Below are positions 1 through 5,862 of a stretch of DNA of 7,450 nt, piece by piece (position 1 is the stretch's first letter; each line of letters begins with the position of its first letter). The notes beneath the pieces are model-generated. The model was not told the origin of the DNA, did no database searches, and saw only the letters and a program-made list of their open reading frames with translations. The stretch comes from Candidatus Iainarchaeum sp. GTDB lineage: Archaea; Iainarchaeota; Iainarchaeia; JAADDC01. The translations under genes and the position numbers were made by a program. Location: assembly GCA_015520865.1 (NCBI GenBank), contig WAPE01000106.1, forward strand, positions 1 to 7,450. The letters run 5' to 3'.

Positions 1-1130
1 AGGTTAAAGAGACAAGAAGGGATGTAGTAAGCTTGATCAGAAAGCTTCGAGGTTAATTCGATTGTTCTCGTTCTCTCTATCTTTATCAAGTCAGTGAAGT
101 GGTAAAGAAAGGTTGAAAAGTCAGATCCGTAGGTAAGGGCCGGTGAAGAGCTGGTAAAGGATAGTTCGGACGCTAGAGCAGCGATAAAAGGTAAAACGAT
201 GGAAGATTTTCTCCTGTCTGGAACCGTTCGAAGTTGTTCGAGGGATGTTCGAAAGCTCTCCAAGATCTTTCTCGGAGTTAGGGGTAGGGTGGTAGAAGGT
301 CCGTTCGTCAGCATCAGAAGAAGGTTCGTAGCATCGCTATAACTCTCGTATACGAAAAAGGCTGGTATCGGATCACCCTGGTAACGTTTTAGGAAATTTT
401 CGAGCTCGTTGAGCTCCCCTAACTTCAATAAGGGGATTATCTCTTCAAGGTGGTTCGTTTCGATGCTCCTGTCGAGGAGTAGATACGAAGAAGGAGGTAT
501 TACAGCCCGAAGACGGGCTTTATAACTTTCTACAAGGTTGATGAAAGTGCTTGAGCTAGAAATCGCCGACAAACTGTACCAAAGAACAATAACTATGAGT
601 AAAAAGGTGATAAGAAGAGAAGTACCGGTCGAGAAGGGGATCAACCCTTTCACTGACAGGGGTTTGAGAGACAAACGCTTTCCTATAAGGTAAAAGAGGT
701 ACCCGAGGAATACGATCAGAGAGGTGTCGACAAGGACGAAAAATGGGCTAGAAGGAGATTTGTAAGCAAGAGAAAACAGCAGCAGGGCCGTAAAAAGAAG
801 TAAGAATTCACATTTCATCGAACGGATTCGGTTAAGGGCAACCTCATATGCTAAGATACCGTTGTCCGCTCCTAAGATCAGGAAAGCTACAAGCGCGGAA
901 GAAAGTATTAGAAAGAGTGGACGAAGACTACGGCTGATAAGAAGTAAGCCGTTTGGAAGTATCTCGGGCGTAAAAAGAAGCACAAGAAGGCCTGAGAGAG
1001 AAAGAAGGGAGAAAAAGGTTACCAAGTAATGAAGAAAGATCCGTTTGGCTGGAGCCTTGGTCCCCAGCCAGAGGGCGAACCAGAGAGCGAAGGGAGTTAG
1101 AAGGTCAATGAAGACAGGGAAGAGCTCCAC
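1..1130 (-). CDS. Unrecognised multi-pass membrane protein, N-terminal 376 residues (3' end outside window)
   Basis: The frame is open from a GTG at 1130-1128 to the left edge, with no stop in 376 codons. I do not recognise the family. The first 190 residues hold about six hydrophobic segments, near residues 3-23, 33-53, 70-88, 108-123, 130-150 and 169-190, with short basic loops (K25-R30, R101-K106, K151-K161). A mainly soluble part of at least 185 residues follows, rich in Leu, Ser and Thr, and is cut by the window. The start is inferred: an in-frame TAG at 1139-1137 bounds it, no Shine-Dalgarno is visible, and a weak TATA-like element lies about 26 bp upstream, so a leaderless mRNA is possible. 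Arginine is 11 CGN to 6 AGA/AGG, against about 7 to 21 in the tfb gene of this window, and the coding strand is pyrimidine-rich. That suggests transfer or relaxed selection, but the many Phe and Leu codons explain part of it. The reading frame is quite certain; the function is unknown. Confidence 0.7.
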   Translation of the reverse strand, partial: MELFPVFIDLLTPFALWFALWLGTKAPAKRIFLHYLVTFFSLLSLSGLLVLLFTPEILPNGLLLISRSLRPLFLILSSALVAFLILGADNGILAYEVALNRIRSMKCEFLLLFTALLLFSLAYKSPSSPFFVLVDTSLIVFLGYLFYLIGKRLSLKPLSVKGLIPFSTGTSLLITFLLIVIVLWYSLSAISSSSTFINLVESYKARLRAVIPPSSYLLLDRSIETNHLEEIIPLLKLGELNELENFLKRYQGDPIPAFFVYESYSDATNLLLMLTNGPSTTLPLTPRKILESFRTSLEQLRTVPDRRKSSIVLPFIAALASELSFTSSSPALTYGSDFSTFLYHFTDLIKIERTRTIELTSKLSDQAYYIPSCLFN

Positions 1131-1151
1131 CCATTTCTACATACCCAGAAA

Positions 1152-1160
1152 GATTTTTAG
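1152..1160 (-). promoter_or_regulatory. Possible TATA element of the membrane-protein gene
   Basis: On the minus strand ACTAAAAATC is centred about 26 bp before the GTG at 1130, the spacing expected for a leaderless archaeal transcript. No purine-rich BRE precedes it, so the call is weak. Confidence 0.25.
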
Positions 1161-1163
1161 TGG

Positions 1164-1187
1164 AACAATAAGAATGAAAAGAAAGAA
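1164..1187 (-). terminator. T-rich terminator after the histone gene
   Basis: Just past the histone stop codon the minus strand reads as clustered T-tracts (TTCTTTCTTTTC and then TTCTTATTGTT). Oligo-T without a stem-loop is the usual intrinsic termination signal of euryarchaeal RNA polymerase. It would separate the highly expressed histone gene from the membrane-protein gene downstream. Confidence 0.5.
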
Positions 1188-1196
1188 GGGAGGGTT

Positions 1197-1409
1197 TCAA
1201 CCGAAGATGGTGTTGAAGGCCAGCTTGACGTCCTCGGCGGTTACGGTCTTCCTGCCTGCGTGCTGTGCGTATTCAACGGCCACCTTGGTTATCTTGATGG
1301 CCAAGTCCTCCAGTATGTCGGCAAGTACCTTCACTGCCTGGTCAGAAACCCTCTGAGCACCGGCCTTCCTTATCAACCTGTCTACAGGTGCCAGCTGCAG
1401 TACGCCCAT
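1197..1409 (-). CDS. Archaeal histone
   Basis: This is a 70-residue histone-fold protein of the HMf/HPy/HTk family. Such proteins form dimers and longer polymers that wrap genomic DNA. The fold covers almost the whole protein: an APVDRLIRKAG start (residues 7-17), the RVS loop (R20-S22), a long central helix (about 23-51) and the HAGRKTVTAEDV loop and last helix (50-61). R20, K54 and T55 align with the DNA-contacting R19, K53 and T54 of HMf. I start it at ATG 1409-1407 because an AGGAGGTG site lies six bases before it; an in-frame GTG at 1418 overlaps that site and would add only three residues. It is slightly longer than the usual 66-67 residues and ends in a hydrophobic NTIFG rather than a basic tail. 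The gene is single, has its own promoter and is divergent from hef. Confidence 0.96.
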   Translation of the reverse strand: MGVLQLAPVDRLIRKAGAQRVSDQAVKVLADILEDLAIKITKVAVEYAQHAGRKTVTAEDVKLAFNTIFG

Positions 1410-1415
1410 CTTTTC

Positions 1416-1423
1416 CACCTCCT
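1416..1423 (-). promoter_or_regulatory. Histone Shine-Dalgarno site (sets the start)
   Basis: AGGAGGTG on the minus strand, six bases before ATG 1409, is a near-perfect anti-Shine-Dalgarno match. It overlaps the alternative GTG at 1418, which argues against that start. Confidence 0.85.
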
Positions 1424-1445
1424 GTCTTATATTATCTCGGCCCTC

Positions 1446-1460
1446 TATAAATACCTTTCG
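1446..1460 (-). promoter_or_regulatory. Histone promoter: BRE plus TATA box
   Basis: On the minus strand CGAAAGG (BRE-like) is followed directly by TATTTATA at 1453-1446. Transcription would start about 25 bp downstream, near 1424, giving a leader of about 15 nt that begins at the Shine-Dalgarno site. The match suits a strongly expressed chromatin protein. Confidence 0.8.
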
Positions 1461-1550
1461 CTTCTCTTTCCCCCATCTGCCGAATTAAGAAACCTCGTAC
1501 CCCCACACTTCGCCTACATTGTTAAGCACTTTCCCCATATGGTCATTTGG

Positions 1551-3827
1551 ATGGAGAAGGTTCAGAAGACCGAGTACGTGGAGCATCCGCTTATAAAGGA
1601 AAAAACGGTAGAGAACAGGCTTTATCAGCAGATCTTAGCAGTTAGGGTATTAGAGAAAGGTAATACGCTCTTGGTGGCCCCAACGGGGCTTGGAAAAACC
1701 ATAATAGCCGCTTTGGTAATTGCCGAAAGACTAAGAAGAAAGCCTGAAGGTAAGGTCCTCTTCCTTGCGCCAACAAAGCCGCTAGCTGTCCAACACGCAG
1801 AAACCCTGAAGAGGGTGCTGAAAATCGAGGAAATCGGGGTTGTAACCGGAAGTATTCCACCCGAAAAACGGGAAAGGCTCTATAAAGAGCTCAAGGTCAT
1901 AGCCACCACACCACAAACGATAGAGAACGACCTCCTCACAGGGCGATTGGATCTCTCTGACTTCGTTCTCGTTATATTCGATGAGGCCCACCGTGCAGTG
2001 GGTAACTACTCCTACGTTTACATCGCAAAGGAGTATATGAGGCAAGCGAAGGACCCACTTATTCTAGCAATGACGGCGTCGCCGGGAAGTGATCCGGAGA
2101 AGATCCAGGAGGTCATAAATAACCTCTTCATACGAAACATAGAGATCAAAACACCGTATGATCCTGATGTGAAGCCCTATGTCCAAAAAATCGTGATAAA
2201 TTGGCGGGAGGTAGAGCTCCATCCAAAGCATCTGGAAGCCATTCGATACGTGAAAAACGCCATGAGAGACAGGCTGAGGAAGCTCAAGGAAATGGAGCTC
2301 GTAGACTCGGCAGATCTATCGAGGTACAGCCGAAAAGATTTCATAGCGCTCCAGAATAACCTCTCCAAGCTTTTAGAAACAGAAAAGAAGGACATCTATT
2401 GGGATGCGCTCTCGCTCCTGGCTCAGCTCATCAAGCTAGACCACGCCCTGGAGCTTCTCGAAGCTCAGGGTACGAAACCTTTCATAGCATTTGTAGAAAA
2501 GCTGAAACTTAGGAGTCTTCAGCCAAGGGCTCCGAAAAGTGACAAGGAGCTCGTGCGGGACGAGAACCTAGCAAACGCCTATGAGATAGCGAAGCGGCTT
2601 GCTGAAGAAGGTTACATCCATGCAAAGATCGACGAACTAAAGAAGGAGGTTCATCACTTCCTGAAAGAAAATCCCGAGAGCCGGATAATTGTCTTTGTTC
2701 AGTACAGAGAAACGAGCAAGGTGATAACGGAGGTCCTCTCGAAGGTCCCCGGTGCTAGACCGGTCAGGTTTGTGGGGCAGGCAAAGAGAGGCAGCGACAA
2801 GGGGCTCAGTCAAAAGGAGCAGAAGAAGATCCTTGACGAGTTTCGTTCCGGTGTATACAACATCCTTGTGGCTACTTCCGTAGCAGAGGAAGGTCTGGAT
2901 ATTCCTTCCGTCGACCTCGTCGTTTTTTACGAACCCGTTCCGTCGGAGATACGTTGGATCCAAAGAAGGGGACGAACCGGAAGGTTCGGAAGAGGAAAAG
3001 TCGTTGTCCTCATAGCCAAGGGCACAAGGGACGAAGCCTACTATTGGGCAGCCAGAATAAGGGAAAGAAAGATGATAGAGAACCTTCTCAAGCTGAGGAA
3101 GTACTTTGGTATAGAAAGGGAGGGTCAGAAAACGATCCTCGAGTTCGTCGAAGCTCCAAAGGTAGAAAAAACGGTGGAAATTATCGTGGACCACCGAGAG
3201 CGAGGAAGTGACGTCTTTAGGCTCCTTGCTGTCGACCCAGAGGTGAGGGTTCTCGTGAAGGAGCTCCCCGTGGGCGACTACATCCTTAGCGATCGAGTTG
3301 TTGTCGAGAGGAAGAGCTATCCCGACCTCGTAAACTCCATAATCGACGGGAGGTTGTTCCAGCAGGCAAAACAACTAGCGGAAACATATCCTAAGCCAAT
3401 AATAGTCGTAGAAAGGAATCAAAAACCAACGAGGATGGTGCATCCCAACGCGGTTCGAGGAGCCATAGCTTCCCTCGCAATAGACTACGGAATACCCGTC
3501 GTTTTCACCGACGGCCCAGAGGAGACATACCAGTTTCTGAAGGTAGTAGCAAAGCGGGAACAACTCGAGAGAAAGAGGCTTCCTAGGGTGAGGGGAGAAA
3601 AACGCATCCTCTCCACGCCGGAAATGCAGCAGTACATCGTTGAAAGTCTTCCCTACGTAGGTCCAAAGCTAGCGAGAGAGTTGTTAAGGAAATTTAGAAC
3701 GGTGGAAAGGGTTTTCACCGCATCGGAAAGAGAGCTAGCCTCCGTAGAGGGAATCGGTGAGAAGCGTGCGAAAGAAATAAGAAAGATCCTCACGGAGGAG
3801 TGGAAGGAAGAGGAAGACACCGGTTAG
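1551..3827 (+). CDS. hef: Hef: Mph1/FANCM-type helicase fused to an XPF-type nuclease
   Basis: Hef unwinds and cleaves branched DNA at stalled replication forks. It is the euryarchaeal relative of FANCM/Mph1 and XPF. All parts are present in 758 residues, about the family length. The SF2 helicase has Walker A APTGLGKT (K49), DEAH at 144-147, the MTASPG motif III and QRRGRTGR at 471-478, with a helical insert of roughly 220-390 between the two RecA-like domains. The nuclease has GDYILSD (D576) and the ERKSYPD catalytic motif (E586-D592). Tandem helix-hairpin-helix repeats lie at about 698-750 (LPYVGPK and VEGIGEKRA). Every catalytic residue I can check is intact. The start is uncertain: ATG 1551 and the in-frame ATG 1539 are both possible and neither has a clear Shine-Dalgarno. 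The open frame extends upstream to 1260, but that part lies over the histone gene and is not plausible protein. It stands alone, divergent from the histone gene, with the rps8e promoter directly downstream. Confidence 0.97.
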   Translation: MEKVQKTEYVEHPLIKEKTVENRLYQQILAVRVLEKGNTLLVAPTGLGKTIIAALVIAERLRRKPEGKVLFLAPTKPLAVQHAETLKRVLKIEEIGVVTGSIPPEKRERLYKELKVIATTPQTIENDLLTGRLDLSDFVLVIFDEAHRAVGNYSYVYIAKEYMRQAKDPLILAMTASPGSDPEKIQEVINNLFIRNIEIKTPYDPDVKPYVQKIVINWREVELHPKHLEAIRYVKNAMRDRLRKLKEMELVDSADLSRYSRKDFIALQNNLSKLLETEKKDIYWDALSLLAQLIKLDHALELLEAQGTKPFIAFVEKLKLRSLQPRAPKSDKELVRDENLANAYEIAKRLAEEGYIHAKIDELKKEVHHFLKENPESRIIVFVQYRETSKVITEVLSKVPGARPVRFVGQAKRGSDKGLSQKEQKKILDEFRSGVYNILVATSVAEEGLDIPSVDLVVFYEPVPSEIRWIQRRGRTGRFGRGKVVVLIAKGTRDEAYYWAARIRERKMIENLLKLRKYFGIEREGQKTILEFVEAPKVEKTVEIIVDHRERGSDVFRLLAVDPEVRVLVKELPVGDYILSDRVVVERKSYPDLVNSIIDGRLFQQAKQLAETYPKPIIVVERNQKPTRMVHPNAVRGAIASLAIDYGIPVVFTDGPEETYQFLKVVAKREQLERKRLPRVRGEKRILSTPEMQQYIVESLPYVGPKLARELLRKFRTVERVFTASERELASVEGIGEKRAKEIRKILTEEWKEEEDTG

Positions 3828-3842
3828 TGGAAGCACATCGAC

Positions 3843-3855
3843 GAAACCTTTATAT
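3843..3855 (+). promoter_or_regulatory. Promoter of the rps8e-gar1-tfb operon
   Basis: GAAACC (BRE-like) is followed by TTTATAT at 3849-3855. Transcription would start near 3877 and leave a leader of about 28 nt before the TTG start of rps8e. Because the TATA box covers ATG 3854, longer in-frame versions of S8e beginning there or upstream cannot be made from this promoter. No T-rich terminator separates hef from it, so some read-through from hef is possible. Confidence 0.75.
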
Positions 3856-3892
3856 GTTTAACCCCACGGAGATGATAAGGGTTAAAAGTTTT

Positions 3893-3900
3893 GGGGGTGA
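3893..3900 (+). promoter_or_regulatory. rps8e Shine-Dalgarno site (sets the TTG start)
   Basis: GGGGGTGA lies four bases before TTG 3905. It supports the TTG start, which restores the family N-terminus MAVWHGRS. Confidence 0.75.
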
Positions 3901-3904
3901 GTAC

Positions 3905-4303
3905 TTGGCAGTCTGGCACGGTAGAAGTAGAAGGAAGCCCACGGGAGGGATAAACCACGCCCTTCGGGCACGAATGAAAAGGAAGTACGAGATGGGGAGG
4001 GAGTTCGTTCCTCCGATAAACGACCCAACGGCAGAGAAGGAGGAAAGAAAGGTAGTTGAGGGCAGAAGCAATATCATAAAGGTGAGGATAAGGAAGGTTC
4101 TCTTCGCGAATGTAGCAAACCCAAAGACAGGCGAAGTGAAGAAGGTAAAGATCCTCTCTGTGGAGAACAACCCTGCAAACCGCCACTTCAGCAGGATAGG
4201 TGTCGTTACTAGAGGAGCAGTCGTGAAAACCGAGCTCGGACTGGCTAGGGTTACTTCTAGGCCCAACCAGGATGGCGTTGTAAACGCCGTTCTCCTAGAG
4301 TGA
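3905..4303 (+). CDS. rps8e: 30S ribosomal protein S8e
   Basis: S8e is a small-subunit ribosomal protein found in archaea and eukaryotes and absent from bacteria. The 132 residues match the archaeal length of about 125-135. The sequence begins MAVWHGRSRRKPTGG, the family signature. It continues with a basic stretch (R21-R32), an ANPKTGEVKKVKI strand region (71-83), NPANRHFSR (89-97), then GAVVKTELG and VTSRPNQDGVVNAVLLE at the C-terminus. I chose the TTG start by family alignment and the adjacent Shine-Dalgarno site. The open frame reaches upstream to 3800, but that part overlaps hef and the TATA box. It is the first gene of a plus-strand operon, with gar1 only 9 nt downstream. The segment at 33-52 (FVPPINDPTAEKEERKVVEG) differs from the Pyrococcus proteins I remember. 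Confidence 0.96.
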   Translation: MAVWHGRSRRKPTGGINHALRARMKRKYEMGREFVPPINDPTAEKEERKVVEGRSNIIKVRIRKVLFANVANPKTGEVKKVKILSVENNPANRHFSRIGVVTRGAVVKTELGLARVTSRPNQDGVVNAVLLE

Positions 4304-4310
4304 GGGGGGA
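4302..4310 (+). promoter_or_regulatory. gar1 Shine-Dalgarno site overlapping the rps8e stop
   Basis: GAGGGGGGA begins inside the TGA stop of rps8e and ends two bases before TTG 4313. Stop, ribosome site and start lie within 15 nt, which favours translational coupling of gar1 to rps8e. Confidence 0.6.
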
Positions 4311-4312
4311 CC

Positions 4313-4552
4313 TTGAAGAAGGTCGGCGAATTCCTTCACACGGTAGGAAAAACTGTAGTGGCTAGAGTGACTGATCCAAGGGAGATTCCGCGGATTGGAG
4401 CTCCTCTCTTCGACGAAAAGAGGAGAAAGGTTGGTATTGTGGCCGACATCATTGGAAACGTGAAGAAGCCTTACCTCGTGGTGAAGGGGGCCGTGGTGAG
4501 GGAGTACTTCACGAAAGAGAAGTTCCTTCTAAGGGGTGAGATAGATGGCTGA
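4313..4552 (+). CDS. gar1: H/ACA RNP subunit Gar1
   Basis: Gar1 binds the catalytic subunit Cbf5 in H/ACA ribonucleoproteins. It aids substrate turnover during guide-RNA-directed pseudouridylation of rRNA. The 79-residue protein is a small beta-barrel domain. The best family match is VGIVADIIGNVKKPYLVVK at residues 40-58, corresponding to the VGIVxDxFGPVxxPY core, after an IPRIGAPLFDEKRRK stretch that fits the strand before it. The start is TTG. It is shorter than the roughly 98-residue Pyrococcus furiosus protein as I recall it, because it lacks the lysine-rich C-terminal tail. The last 8 bases of the gene overlap the start of tfb, a gene pairing known in euryarchaea. The identification rests on the core motif and on this context. 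Confidence 0.88.
   Translation: MKKVGEFLHTVGKTVVARVTDPREIPRIGAPLFDEKRRKVGIVADIIGNVKKPYLVVKGAVVREYFTKEKFLLRGEIDG
4533..4539 (+). promoter_or_regulatory. tfb Shine-Dalgarno site inside gar1
   Basis: GGGGTGA at the end of gar1 lies five bases before ATG 4545 and sets the tfb start within the gar1 reading frame. Confidence 0.6.
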
Positions 4553-5456
4553 AAAGATGGTTTGCCCCGAATGTGGATCGACGAGGATCAAGTACGATCG
4601 GAAGCGGGGCGAATGGGTCTGCTTGGATTGTGGTTACGTCTTCGACGAGCCAGCCGTGGATATGGGTCCAGAATGGAGGGCCTTCGATAGCGATCAGATG
4701 GAAGAAAGGGCCCGTACAGGCGCTCCACTCAAGGAAACGAAGATAAGAAAGGGTTTGACAACCGTCATCGATACCCACAACAGGGATACGCGTGGATCGG
4801 CATTCTCCCCCACGACAAAGGCCCAGATGTACAGGATAAGGAAGTGGCACAAAAGAACAACCGTCTCCTCATCGATGGAGAGGAACCTTGCCGTCGCCCT
4901 TAACGAGATAAGAAAGATAGGGTCCTACCTCAACCTCCCTGAAGGTATCTTAGAAGAGGCGGCGGCTCTCTATCGAAAGGCCGTGGAAAAAGGTCTTATT
5001 CGAGGAAGGCTCATCGAGGCTGTAGTGGCAGCCGTTATCTATGCGGTCTGCAGGATCTACGGTATACCTAGAACCCTTGACGAGATTTCTGAGGCTTCAG
5101 GACTGCCAAAGAAGGACATAGGAAGAACCTACAGGTTCCTCGTTAGCGAACTCGGTCTAAAGGTGCCCCTAACAAACCCCATCTACTACGTTCCCAAGTT
5201 TGCATCGGCGCTGGGACTCTCTGGAGAAGTCCAGGAGGAGGCAATTAGAATCCTCCAGAAGGCCATCGAGAAGGGGCTCCTCAGCGGAAGGGGACCCACC
5301 GGAGTGGCTGCGGCGGCGGTCTACATAGCGGCCCTCATGAAAGGAGAGAGAAGAACCCAGAAAGAGGTTGCAGAAGTGGCCGGAGTAACGGAAGTAACCA
5401 TAAGAAATCGTTACAGAGAGCTCAAGAAGGAACTAAACCTGCCGGTCACTGCCTGA
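4545..5456 (+). CDS. tfb: Transcription initiation factor B (TFB)
   Basis: TFB binds the TBP-TATA complex, reads the BRE element and recruits archaeal RNA polymerase. The 303-residue protein is complete. It has an N-terminal zinc ribbon (C7, C10, C26, C29), then the PEWRAFD segment and the reader/linker region at about 43-110. Two cyclin-like repeats follow, at about 112-205 and 210-300. The repeats are visibly related: GLIRGRLIEAVVAAVIYAVC in the first aligns with GLLSGRGPTGVAAAAVYIAA in the second. The C-terminal helix-turn-helix RTQKEVAEVAGVTEVTIRNRY (about 270-290) is the BRE reader and is highly conserved. The linker KGLTTVIDTHNRDTRG differs from the Pyrococcus TFB1 I remember and looks more like other euryarchaea. 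The gene overlaps gar1 by 8 bp and the convergent 131-aa gene by 11 bp. Whether the genome holds further tfb copies cannot be seen here. Confidence 0.97.
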   Translation: MAEKMVCPECGSTRIKYDRKRGEWVCLDCGYVFDEPAVDMGPEWRAFDSDQMEERARTGAPLKETKIRKGLTTVIDTHNRDTRGSAFSPTTKAQMYRIRKWHKRTTVSSSMERNLAVALNEIRKIGSYLNLPEGILEEAAALYRKAVEKGLIRGRLIEAVVAAVIYAVCRIYGIPRTLDEISEASGLPKKDIGRTYRFLVSELGLKVPLTNPIYYVPKFASALGLSGEVQEEAIRILQKAIEKGLLSGRGPTGVAAAAVYIAALMKGERRTQKEVAEVAGVTEVTIRNRYRELKKELNLPVTA

Positions 5457-5841
5457 ATTCCCTTATTTCTTTTCCCATCTTCCAAAGACCAAAGAGAAAC
5501 TTCAGCATCCTTCCGTAACTTTCCCGAGGGAAGAGGTATCCGAGAGCTTCTGGTTTTAGCCTAACAAGAACCTCTCCCACAAGAATGGGGTGCTCTTCGC
5601 CTTCGGAAAGAGATCTTCTAATGCTCTCGAGCTCTATTCTACCAATCCGCCGCCGGTATTCCCTTCCCTCGTGAAATACCTGTACCTCACCGTAGGAATA
5701 TCCACCGAGCTTGCTGAGTTTGAGCTTAAAGAAGACTGAGGAGTTTCCGGAGGAAAAGGTAATCTTTCTATGTCCTTCGGAAACCTCCGTTGCTATCGTA
5801 TCGAGGATCTTTCGCTTACCCCCGACCTCTATTTCAATCAT
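5446..5841 (-). CDS. Unrecognised 131-aa protein
   Basis: I do not recognise this protein. It has no signal peptide, membrane helix or cysteine motif. The first 100 residues look beta-rich, with short charged strands (for example KITFSSG, VFFKLKL, GEVQVFHEGREY, ILVGEVLVRLKP). The last 30 residues look helical and amphipathic (GRMLKFLFGLWKMGKEIREF). It is highly charged and basic and presumably cytoplasmic. The start ATG 5841 is 26 bp from the centre of a good TATA box and lacks a Shine-Dalgarno, which fits a leaderless mRNA. The stop lies within tfb, an 11-bp convergent overlap. The gene starts 21 nt after the GNAT stop but appears to be transcribed separately. It reads as a genuine gene because the frame is complete, the composition is ordinary and the promoter is well placed. 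Confidence 0.8.
   Translation of the reverse strand: MIEIEVGGKRKILDTIATEVSEGHRKITFSSGNSSVFFKLKLSKLGGYSYGEVQVFHEGREYRRRIGRIELESIRRSLSEGEEHPILVGEVLVRLKPEALGYLFPRESYGRMLKFLFGLWKMGKEIREFRQ
5458..5476 (+). terminator. T-rich terminator after tfb
   Basis: Directly after the tfb stop the plus strand reads TTCCCTTATTTCTTTTCCC, a broken oligo-T tract of the kind that ends archaeal transcription. It lies inside the last codons of the convergent 131-aa gene, whose coding strand is A-rich there. Confidence 0.45.
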
Positions 5842-5862
5842 GGGAAGATAAGAAAATTGCTC

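Noticed and set aside
225..256. Three closely spaced GTTCGA motifs as a possible repeat
   Set aside because: They fall in coding sequence for FRTSLEQLRT-type residues, the spacing is irregular and there is no extended identity.
1045..1356. Plus-strand open frame over the membrane-protein start and histone gene
   Set aside because: It is antisense to two supported genes, and the sequence looks like random translation rich in Lys, Arg and Ser.
1260..1550. N-terminal extension of the Hef reading frame over the histone gene
   Set aside because: The extension is antisense to the histone gene, does not resemble Hef and would begin before any plausible promoter; it is a chance open frame.
2637..3374. 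Long open frame on the minus strand inside hef
   Set aside because: It is the complementary shadow of a well-identified gene, has no ribosome site and an implausible composition.
3866..3880. GATGATAAG in the rps8e leader as a possible C box of a C/D guide RNA
   Set aside because: No matching D box or C'/D' pair was found nearby, and the motif sits at the predicted transcription start.
3800..3904. Longer version of S8e starting upstream
   Set aside because: It overlaps hef and the TATA box of the operon. The family N-terminus and the ribosome site both point to TTG 3905.
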